Assembly: GCA_031288765.1 (NCBI GenBank)
Contig: JAITQV010000550.1
Span: 1 to 8,551, forward strand
Reading direction: 5' to 3'
DNA: 8,551 nt
Source of the DNA: Planctomycetaceae bacterium
Lineage (GTDB): Bacteria; Planctomycetota; Planctomycetia; Pirellulales; Thermoguttaceae
A model generated the notes under the pieces. The model saw only the letters and a program-made list of their open reading frames with translations. It ran no database searches and had not been told where the DNA came from. Position numbers and translations under genes: made by a program. Below are positions 1-5,479 of this stretch, piece by piece (position 1 is the stretch's first letter; the number at the start of each line of letters is the position of its first letter).

Positions 1-26
1 CAAATCACAAACCCCAAATTCCACAT

Positions 27-1067
27 TCAACAACCGGATAATTGATATAATAAATAGCCGTAAGGAAAAATAATTGCCAGAAAATACGCGGCGAATATTA
101 TTCCGCCAAGCAAGAACAACAATAACACCGGTAACCAAAATTCAAGACGTTTCAGATAATTTTCCGCCTGAAATTTGTGGAGTTCGGCGTATTGATCCAA
201 ACCGGAAAGCAAAACCGTCTGATCGGAAACACTGAAAATCCAATTGACAAGATGATTTAACGGTAACAGTTTTTTGGAGGAAGACGGTTGGGGCTGCCGG
301 TTTTTGACGGAGTGAAGTTGTTGTTCCAATTCCGATTCCGAAACCGAAATTCCGACCGTTTGAAAAGCCAGTAATAATGTACGGGGAAGCGGTAAACCCG
401 ACCGAATCAACATCGTAACAATTTGAGCAAATGCCGTTTGTGTCAGATTTCGATTGGCGTTGCGGAGCCAAAAGAACAACGGCGGCGTACGGAGAGTGAG
501 GAGTGTTGATCTTTTTGACCGGACACACCAAAAAATAAACACCCCCCAAAGCAATACCGGAACAATTAACAAACCTAAATCGATACGGTATTGGTTCAGA
601 GGGTTTAGTATCAACGCCAACGTTTCCAAATACGATAATTTAAAAGAAAAACTATGGTAAAAATCAATAAACACTGTCAGACATTTCGTAGCAACTATTG
701 AAAAGAGAAACCAGAGAACGGTAAAGACAAACATGGGGTATAACATTGCCCCTTGCAGGAAATTTCGGGAATCCCGTAAGATTCGCAGATTTTGGGCGAT
801 TTGTTCCAAAGCGCCGGTGAGGTTGCCGGATTCGAGTCCGGCTTCGATCACGGCGGCGTAAACCGGCGGAAAATTCGGGTCTTTCCGTAACGCTTCGGAT
901 AATAACTGACCGGATTCCAGACGGTCAGCCAATTCCCGTACACGATTGCCGAGCCGAACCGGAAGATCGCCGCTCCGATAACGAAGCGCCGTTTCAAGCG
1001 GTAAATTAAGCCGAACTAATGCGGCTATTTCATCACAAAGACCGATTAATTGATCATGTTGAATCAT
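27..1067 (-). CDS. GspF/PilC-like inner-membrane platform protein (type II secretion / type IV pilus)
   Basis: Proteins of this family form the inner-membrane platform of type II secretion and type IV pilus machines and couple the assembly ATPase to the pseudopilus. The 346-residue product has the usual two-lobed layout. A cytoplasmic T2SF domain at about 5-105 includes EAGLESGNL at 75-83, a version of the conserved Gly-rich motif, and the conserved Tyr-Pro at 110-111 starts the first membrane segment. Hydrophobic spans lie at about 108-128, 163-182 and 311-340. The second T2SF domain (about 205-310) is more diverged. At 346 residues it is shorter than the roughly 400 of classical GspF, mostly at the N-terminus. 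The ATG is preceded by AAGGTG at good spacing, which supports the start. No ATPase or pseudopilin gene adjoins it here, but its 3' end is near the window edge, so partners may lie beyond. The fold is well supported; the exact system it serves is not known. Confidence 0.85.
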   Translation of the reverse strand: MIQHDQLIGLCDEIAALVRLNLPLETALRYRSGDLPVRLGNRVRELADRLESGQLLSEALRKDPNFPPVYAAVIEAGLESGNLTGALEQIAQNLRILRDSRNFLQGAMLYPMFVFTVLWFLFSIVATKCLTVFIDFYHSFSFKLSYLETLALILNPLNQYRIDLGLLIVPVLLWGVFIFWCVRSKRSTLLTLRTPPLFFWLRNANRNLTQTAFAQIVTMLIRSGLPLPRTLLLAFQTVGISVSESELEQQLHSVKNRQPQPSSSKKLLPLNHLVNWIFSVSDQTVLLSGLDQYAELHKFQAENYLKRLEFWLPVLLLFLLGGIIFAAYFLAIIFPYGYLLYQLSGC

Positions 1068-1275
1068 GTTTACACCTTAACAATTTGAATTTCAGAGGTT
1101 CAACTTCGTTACAAACCGCAAAATATTACAAAATAATATTTTACTTCGGGAGTAACACCAAAACACCAAATTTCGGATTACAAAAAAAATTTATCACACA
1201 ACAGAATGTTTTACAACAACCGTGATAAAAAAATTTGTATCTGTTCAGTTCTCTGTCAAACTATGATGCCGGACA
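1068..1275. other. AT-rich leader region of the gspF-like gene
   Basis: No credible gene is seen here. The stretch should contain the promoter of the gspF-like gene, which is read leftward. A TTGACA hexamer on the minus strand (1255-1260) could be a -35 box, but I see no good -10 box at the right distance, so I do not call a promoter. A separated inverted repeat, TTATCAC at 1191-1197 and GTGATAA at 1222-1228 with a 24-base gap, lies in A/T runs and might be a protein-binding site or a weak hairpin. Confidence 0.4.
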
Positions 1276-1454
1276 AACCTTATTTTCAACTTGATTTTTC
1301 TTACAAAACAACCTTAGTAGCCAAAATTTCCTCACAAAATCAACCTTATTATCTTATTTATCTGATTTTTTCAATAAGGTAATAAGGTTGATTGGTTTGA
1401 GATTCTGAGCTACTAAGGTTGTTTTGTTAGAAAAATCAGGTTGGAAATAAGGTT
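1276..1454. repeat. Giant imperfect palindrome (arms about 83 bp, loop 14 bp)
   Basis: The left arm (1276-1358) and right arm (1373-1454) are near-perfect reverse complements around a 14-base AT-rich centre (1359-1372). The outer 45 bases differ at three positions. A middle block of about 20 bases is poorly matched. The inner 18 bases differ at one position. Each arm carries the motif AACCTTA about every 32-33 bases (1276, 1310 and 1342 on the left, mirrored on the right). It encodes no protein of note. It lies between the stop of the AAA ATPase gene and the start of the gspF-like gene, both read leftward. It could be a miniature inverted-repeat transposon, an RNA that folds into a very long hairpin, or a strong transcription barrier. 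I see no clear target-site duplication at its ends. Confidence 0.85.
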
Positions 1455-1501
1455 ATATTGAAACATTCTGCTGAATAGATACTTAAAAGTTAATAATCAA
1501 A

Positions 1502-1632
1502 AGGTAGGCGATGGCGGGTGAAAACCCTTCGCCGAAACATCGCAATGTAGGGGCGAAAAATGTTTCGCCCCTACCACATTTGCGAAAGTCGGCTGACGCC
1601 AACGCAACGTTTCGGCGAAACGTTGCCTACCT
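1502..1632. repeat. Hairpin-repeat cluster (REP-like dispersed element)
   Basis: This short element is bounded by inverted copies of AGGTAGGC (1502-1509 and, reversed, near 1625-1632). Inside is a perfect 12-bp stem with a 4-base AATG loop (1547-1574; stem GTAGGGGCGAAA) and a 10-bp stem with a 3-base GGC loop (1604-1626; stem GCAACGTTTC). A related hairpin with the same TTTCGGCGAAA core lies at 3204-3220, and pieces such as GCGGGTGAAAACC and GTCGGCTGACGCC recur in opposite orientation at 3094-3106 and 3116-3128. The pattern of palindromes scattered between genes fits REP-type repeats. The mobilising enzyme, if any, is not in the window. Confidence 0.6.
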
Positions 1633-1690
1633 CTTGAATTGTTAATCATAAGATTGGCGAACAGTTGCCTACCTGACCGTCACATGGTCC

Positions 1691-1710
1691 AACAAACCAC
1701 TGAATAGATA
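1691..1710. repeat. 20-bp direct repeat, copy 1
   Basis: The sequence AACAAACCACTGAATAGATA occurs here and again, identically, at 3309-3328. The two copies bracket the AAA ATPase gene and its upstream region. A shorter piece, CTGAATAGATA, also occurs at about 1471-1481. The copies could mark an inserted cassette or simply belong to a dispersed repeat family. Confidence 0.7.
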
Positions 1711-1713
1711 ATT

Positions 1714-2961
1714 TTAAAAATTCCCTTTGCGATAGATGTAGTCGGAATACCAATAAGGACCAATTGTATTCAAGTCAATCCCTTGAAAAGAAAGCTCGTC
1801 AAGCGCCCGCGTCGATTTGATGTCGCCTTGAGTGTCTCTGTAAAGTATCCAAACTTCGGTCGGATCCATCTGGTCAACCATCGCAAACTGATTCGTTGTA
1901 ACCAAAAACTGTGTTCCGCCCTTTTCGTTAACAAAACGCCGTGCCATATTAACAAACACTTTCATTTGTTCTTCGTCCATGTAGGCGGCAGGCTCTTCAA
2001 TTCCGACAAGCGGTATGGGAACCGGATCCTCAAACAAAAGAACATGGAAAAAAAGACGAAGCAACCCCTCGCCCACCTGATCAGCAAAAAACGGTTCCTC
2101 CTGACCCGCCATAAAAAATGAAAGAATTTGCCGACCGGATTCATTTGTTTCACAATTAATTTTTTCAACACCCGGAAGTTGGCGCGCTATAACGTCCAAA
2201 ATTTCCTGAAATTCGGAACCGTGCTTCCCGCGAAAACGTTTAAGCTCCGAAACAAGAGAAGTTCCTTTGGTTTGTTTGTGCGAACGCGGAATTAAACCGG
2301 AGGCGTTGTCGGGAAAATAACAGGCATGATGAAATTGGTCAAGATGCCGTTTTAATTGAGGAACATCCGGCAAATTTTCATAATTGGCTAAGGTTGCCAG
2401 AGCAAGATGTTTGGCATCGGTTCGTTTGACCAATTCCAACTCCAACACTCCGGCACCATACCAAGGGTTGAGATGCCTCAACGACTTTTCGCCGTTTTGA
2501 AAAAGAAGAATCGGATTTACACCGTTATGCTGATTATTCCGGTAAACGATTGCTTCGGTTTCGATGTAGGCATATTGAGTTCCGGCTTTTTTTTCGATAT
2601 TAATGGCGTAAGTCAGAGGAGTGGGTTCGGAACAGGCTCGGTAAATTAAACCGAACGAAATCGGTCCTTCGCTGTTGCGGTTGTGAACGGCATCGAACCC
2701 GCCCCGCCTGTTGAGAGCCTCGTCCAATCCATGTTCCAAACAATCCGAAATAAAAGAGAAAATATCAAGAATGGAACTTTTTCCGGTGCCGCTTGTACCG
2801 ATAAAAGTTGTAAACGGGGTCAATTCATACGGCGATAAATCAACACCAATATCCGTGACCATCGCTTGGTGAAAACTGGAACCAAAAGCAATCTGCTTCA
2901 AACCTTTGTAATTTTTGACCCAAAATCCTTCGATGATAGGAAGTAACACATTGACACTCAC
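1714..2961 (-). CDS. Stand-alone AAA (RecF/OLD/SMC-like) predicted ATPase
   Basis: A 415-residue ATPase of the broad AAA_15/AAA_21 type, closest in feel to the COG4637 'predicted ATPase' group; the substrate is unknown. The N-terminus has the typical IEGFWVKNYKGL strand. Walker A is GTSGTGKSS at 55-63, followed by the family-typical GLDEALNRRGGF at about 78-89. An ABC-signature-like stretch, DQVGEGLLRLF, lies at about 294-304 and Walker B, LVGIEEPA, at about 318-325. At the switch/H-loop, TTNQ (355-358) has Asn where His is usual. No TOPRIM, HNH, DUF3696 or other effector domain is visible, so it differs from OLD, RloC or PtuA nucleases. The frame begins at GTG (2959-2961), just downstream of a stop; there is no strong ribosome-binding site, and a second GTG four codons in is also possible. 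No partner gene adjoins it. Relatives occur in phage defence and DNA repair, but a defence role here is only inference. Confidence 0.8.
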   Translation of the reverse strand: MSVNVLLPIIEGFWVKNYKGLKQIAFGSSFHQAMVTDIGVDLSPYELTPFTTFIGTSGTGKSSILDIFSFISDCLEHGLDEALNRRGGFDAVHNRNSEGPISFGLIYRACSEPTPLTYAINIEKKAGTQYAYIETEAIVYRNNQHNGVNPILLFQNGEKSLRHLNPWYGAGVLELELVKRTDAKHLALATLANYENLPDVPQLKRHLDQFHHACYFPDNASGLIPRSHKQTKGTSLVSELKRFRGKHGSEFQEILDVIARQLPGVEKINCETNESGRQILSFFMAGQEEPFFADQVGEGLLRLFFHVLLFEDPVPIPLVGIEEPAAYMDEEQMKVFVNMARRFVNEKGGTQFLVTTNQFAMVDQMDPTEVWILYRDTQGDIKSTRALDELSFQGIDLNTIGPYWYSDYIYRKGNF

Positions 2962-3290
2962 AACTACTCATGTTCACATTATGCCTCTGCGGACACAATT
3001 AAATCACCGGAATAAAAAACATTATAACTTGTATTATCCCATGATTTGCCGAAAAGTCAATAGACTTACCGTCTCTGAATTTTGCCGGTCTGCGGTTTTC
3101 ACCCGCGGTTGCATCGGCGTCAGCCGACAGTGAATTTATATTATATTGGTTATTTGGGTTGCCTATCGGCAATCGACCATGAGTGAAAACCTTTCGGCGA
3201 AAGGTCGCCTACCAATTGTTGGCAAACATCCGTAGGTTGTGCTTTGTTCTACCAACGGTTATGCACATCACACCCCTATCGAGGTTAAGA
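2962..3290. other. Intergenic stretch upstream of the AAA gene with scattered repeat fragments
   Basis: I see no gene here. Besides the putative promoter near 3033-3060, it carries GGTTTTCACCCGC (3094-3106) and GGCGTCAGCCGAC (3116-3128), each an inverted copy of a 13-mer on the far side of the ATPase gene (1514-1526 and 1588-1600). A small hairpin, TTGCC/GGCAA, lies around 3159-3172. Another, ACCTTTC-GGC-GAAAGGT (about 3204-3220), is followed by TCGCCTACCA and matches the dispersed hairpin family at 1502-1632. The stretch 3225-3290 shows nothing I can name. Confidence 0.5.
3033..3060 (-). promoter_or_regulatory. Putative sigma70-type promoter of the AAA ATPase gene
   Basis: On the minus strand, TTGACT (3055-3060) and GATAAT (3033-3038) are separated by 16 bases, each one mismatch from consensus. 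A transcript would begin near 3026, leaving about 65 bases before the GTG start. A perfect TATAAT lies just downstream (3021-3026) but has no matching -35 box. This is sequence resemblance only. Confidence 0.4.
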
Positions 3291-3308
3291 TTCAGTATTA
3301 ATACTGAA
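3291..3308. repeat. 18-bp perfect palindrome
   Basis: TTCAGTATT is followed directly by its reverse complement AATACTGAA. Such symmetric sites often bind a dimeric regulator, but there is no clear promoter of a neighbouring gene here. It touches the second copy of the 20-bp direct repeat at 3309, so it may instead be the edge of a repeat element. Confidence 0.5.
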
Positions 3309-3328
3309 AACAAACCACTGAATAGATA
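3309..3328. repeat. 20-bp direct repeat, copy 2
   Basis: This copy is identical to 1691-1710 and in the same orientation, so the two lie 1,618 bp apart with the AAA ATPase gene between them. It directly joins the 18-bp palindrome on its left and the 41-bp tandem array on its right. Confidence 0.7.
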
Positions 3329-3330
3329 TG

Positions 3331-3503
3331 GAAAATCATTTTCGGCGGCTGCCGAAAGTCTGCGGAAGACAGAAAATCATTTTCGGCGGCTACCGAAAGT
3401 TTGCGGAAAACAGAAAATCATTTTCGGCGGTTGCCGAAAGTCTCCGAAAGAGAAAATATTCCCGTCAAGTGTCACTGGAAAGTCTCCGGAAGGGAAAATA
3501 TTA
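3331..3503. repeat. Tandem array of about 41-bp hairpin-bearing repeats
   Basis: Units start with GAAAAT at 3331, 3372, 3413, 3452 and 3494 (periods 41, 41, 39 and 42; the last is partial). The first three carry TTTTCGGCGGCTGCCGAAAG or a near copy, able to form a short stem (TTTCGGC/GCCGAAA) with a 4-base loop; in the second unit one pair is broken. The fourth unit has lost this hairpin, but bases 3436-3460 and 3478-3502 still agree at 23 of 25 positions. Two plus-strand frames stay open across the array (3183-3554 and 3328-3585). Because 41 is not a multiple of three, they read the same repeat in shifting frames as short Arg/Lys-rich peptides, and neither has a ribosome-binding site. I read this as non-coding repeat DNA. 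Confidence 0.75.
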
Positions 3504-3506
3504 CTG

Positions 3507-3592
3507 GGCACCTCTAAAAATTCAGTTTTACAAATTTTTGCTATTGAAAAATAAGGACTTACAAATAATTTTATTGAATTTTTAGAGATACC
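3507..3592. mobile_element. Putative 86-bp MITE-like element or IS remnant
   Basis: The ends are imperfect inverted repeats: GGCACCTCTAAAAATTCAGT at 3507-3526, and a sequence ending TGAATTTTTAGAGATACC at 3592. The exact core is 13 bp (CTCTAAAAATTCA at 3512-3524, reversed at 3575-3587). The interior is AT-rich and non-coding. The right end coincides with the point where the downstream ORF loses its start, which suggests an insertion or the leftover of a deleted IS. I see no convincing target-site duplication. A rho-independent terminator is less likely because the arms are about 50 bases apart. Confidence 0.45.
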
Positions 3593-3999
3593 TTATTGAG
3601 AAACGGTCAAATAAACAGTACCATGTTGATGGCAGCTTTGATCATATTGACTCCGTTGGTGATAATATTTATGTTGCTTTGATCTGTAATCGACACAAAC
3701 GACGGAAGCCGGATATGGTTCAGGATTTTATTGAGTTAACATCTCATTTTAATTTGAATTTAACCTATATTGGAGAAACACCAGAAACAATTTTTGAAGA
3801 ACCCCCTTTTTGGTTTACTAGAGAAGAAGATGTTTTTCATTGGTTTCAATTACGCACTGATATAATCCAAGTTCAGCGTATTACCTCTTTTTTGCTTTAT
3901 TGTACATTGCATCTTCGGGTAAAGAATAGTGCTTTGTGGGCATTTCAGTTGGCAGCACAAATCGAAGGAAAACCTGTTGGAAGACTATTCAAATTCTAA
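3586..3999 (+). CDS. Unidentified ORF, probably 5'-truncated
   Basis: The frame is open from just after a TAG (3583-3585) to TAA at 3997-3999, about 137 codons. It contains no ATG before Met at 3715 and no GTG; a TTG at 3679 would give 106 residues. The translation looks like real protein: mixed composition, acidic and aromatic stretches (for example ETPETIFEEPPFWFTREEDVFHWF) and a plausible globular C-terminus. I do not recognise the family. Continuous protein-like sequence upstream of the TTG (for example QYHVDGSFDHIDSVGDNIYVA) argues that the true N-terminus was longer and was lost where the inverted-repeat element (3507-3592) now sits. No ribosome-binding site is seen before the TTG. It is most likely a gene fragment; a functional short protein is possible. 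The IS481-like element begins 65 bp after its stop. Confidence 0.45.
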   Translation, partial: RYLIEKRSNKQYHVDGSFDHIDSVGDNIYVALICNRHKRRKPDMVQDFIELTSHFNLNLTYIGETPETIFEEPPFWFTREEDVFHWFQLRTDIIQVQRITSFLLYCTLHLRVKNSALWAFQLAAQIEGKPVGRLFKF

Positions 4000-4063
4000 A
4001 TTTTGACTTGATGAATATTTTAACTTTAATAAAAGACGATACCAATTCCGAACAACAAGTAGT

Positions 4064-4097
4064 GGTCAAGTATAAAGTTTTGTGGGACACCTTTTCT
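4064..4097 (+). repeat. Left terminal inverted repeat of the IS481-like element
   Basis: It pairs with 5430-5463 at 29 of 34 positions. This end lies beyond the transposase stop codon. Confidence 0.75.
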
Positions 4098-4142
4098 GTC
4101 GTGAATTGTCATCAGGAGTCCCGCGAATGCTTTCATTTTTTA

Positions 4143-5334
4143 TTATTTTTTAACGTTAAATTTTATTGTTTTTATGAGTCGATGTTTTTTCCAATCTGCG
4201 CGTCGTAACGCGTAAAATCGGATGATTCCTTTGACAATATCCATCTCTGCTCGTACCTGTCGATTCAGCCAATGTTGACTCACTAAAAAATCATTTTCTA
4301 AAAAGGAGATGTAACTATGTTCATCTGTTCTACGAAGATAAATAATCATGGTGTTGTGTGTTATTTTTAATGTTGTTTCATTATATTTCCATCACTTTGG
4401 AAATGTCCGACGCAGCGAAGAAGTTACGATATTTAATTGTTGACGCAAACAATGTTCCGGAATATAGTCTTTCAAATGTTTCTTAATGTGTCGAATATTT
4501 TTGAACTCTTTTCGACGTCAAAATTTTTGTTGAATTTCGCCGTTAAACCGTTCGATCTTGCCCTGAAATCCCTGCTCATAGGGCGTTGTAAAAATAGGAA
4601 TCACTCCAAGCGACAAACAAAAACGGATGACTCGACCAATCGCATTTTTCTTTCGGGAACCTTGAAAAACCATATCGTTATCGAATGGAACGTAACGGGA
4701 AGTCCGAATTGTTGCCAATGCTCCATCAACGCATCTATTACAATTTCCGCAGTGATCACCTTATCCGCAACAGAATAGACCAATGAACCATGAAGCGAAA
4801 TCATATTAAATAACTGTACATCTTGACCGCCGCGTAAATACAACTTTTCGACAATATCAACATTGTCAAGTTCCGCCTTCTTACTAACAAGGTCTTTTAA
4901 ATACCAATCAGGTGGGGGGGAAGGATGACAAACACGGACACGATGATCAACAAGACCATGACGTTTGATAATATTAACGATCGTTCGACGCTAGGGAACC
5001 TCATGACGACCTCGTTCCGTCATGGTAGTGCAAATCGCATCCGGTCCAAAAAGACCAAGAATACTTTTGTCCTTGAGATTCTTATGAATCGTAAAGACAC
5101 GATGTTCAACATGTTTCGAATATTTATTGGAAGGTGTTGCCGAACCCGTTTTTTTGTTGTAAAAATCAACTCGTTCAAGACGTTAACCAGCAGAAAATTG
5201 AACTCAACGTTGAACCGTCAATTTCAACACATTGAACGTTTCCGCGACTTCGCGTAACGAATGTCTCGGACAATAAAACGTTACCATGTTACGACGTTGT
5301 AACGCAACTTGTTGATCTGTTTTTTAATCGACAT
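4143..5334 (-). pseudogene. IS481-like DDE transposase, degenerate
   Basis: The reconstructed protein (about 397 codons) has an N-terminal helix-turn-helix region (SLREVAETFNVLKLTVQR) and a DDE integrase core. The likely catalytic residues survive: Asp at 4856-4858 (NVDIVEK), Asp at 4680-4682 (FDNDMVF) and Glu at 4554-4556 (GKIERFNG). The C-terminus ends in a family-typical YLRRTDE...GIIRFYALRR. The gene is broken by five in-frame stops: TGA 5204-5206, TAA 5183-5185, TAG 4991-4993, TGA 4518-4520 and TGA 4392-4394. There is also a one-base loss near 4686-4688 between VTF and FDND. A second one-base loss in the A run just after the ATG (near 5320-5325) would restore a start of MSIKKTDQQVALQRRN. 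Two of the TGA codons fall where Trp is expected, consistent with TGG-to-TGA mutation. No active product can be made. Confidence 0.85.
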
Positions 5335-5429
5335 TATATTTTCCATTGTAATATTAAAGGATTATAAAAATTAGAAATTAACAACAAAAAATTATTATAA
5401 CATGGCAACGACTGTCCCACTAATATTAC

Positions 5430-5463
5430 TGAAAAAGTGTCCCACAAAACCTTGCACTTGACC
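5430..5463 (-). repeat. Right terminal inverted repeat of the IS481-like element
   Basis: It is the reverse complement of 4064-4097 with five mismatches. It lies on the transposase-promoter side and contains one of the two TGTCCCAC boxes. Confidence 0.75.
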
Positions 5464-5479
5464 TTTAGTATTTATTTAA

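Larger units (their letters stand above)
4064..5463 (-). mobile_element. Decayed IS481-like insertion sequence (about 1.4 kb)
   Basis: Terminal inverted repeats at 4064-4097 and 5430-5463 match at 29 of 34 positions, beginning GGTCAAGT and including GTTTTGTGGGACAC. Between them is one transposase gene read leftward, now a pseudogene. The right end, on the promoter side, has two TGTCCCAC boxes 25 bp apart (5413-5420 and 5438-5445), a possible transposase-binding arrangement. No clear target duplication remains; TAGT occurs near both ends but not at the same offset. The element lies between the truncated ORF and the phosphoesterase gene. Confidence 0.8.

Noticed and set aside
1714..2961. The AAA ATPase as half of a two-gene defence pair (OLD/Gabija, PARIS, Septu or RloA/B type)
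   Set aside because: No second gene, nuclease domain or TOPRIM domain is present on either side, so the assignment would be guesswork.
3331..3503. The 41-bp array as a CRISPR
   Set aside because: The whole unit repeats, with no unique spacers; units decay along their length and no cas gene is near.
3183..3585. Two open frames across the 41-bp array (123 and 85 codons) as real basic proteins
   Set aside because: They read the same repeat in shifting frames, have no ribosome-binding site, and end in low-complexity AT-rich sequence.
3623..3682. A 19-residue hydrophobic ORF (MLMAALIILTPLV...)
   Set aside because: It overlaps the better-looking frame of the 3586-3999 ORF and has no ribosome-binding site.
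4011..4208. A short ORF starting MNILTLIKDD just after the truncated ORF
   Set aside because: It runs through the IS left inverted repeat, lacks a ribosome-binding site, and ends in T-rich low-complexity sequence. Its first 18 codons could be a gene remnant, but that cannot be shown.
4392..5206. TGA codons at places where the transposase should have Trp, hinting at a genetic code in which TGA means Trp
   Set aside because: The same gene also has TAA and TAG stops and one or two frameshifts, and the gspF-like gene ends in TGA. Intact genes use TGG for Trp. Simple decay explains it.
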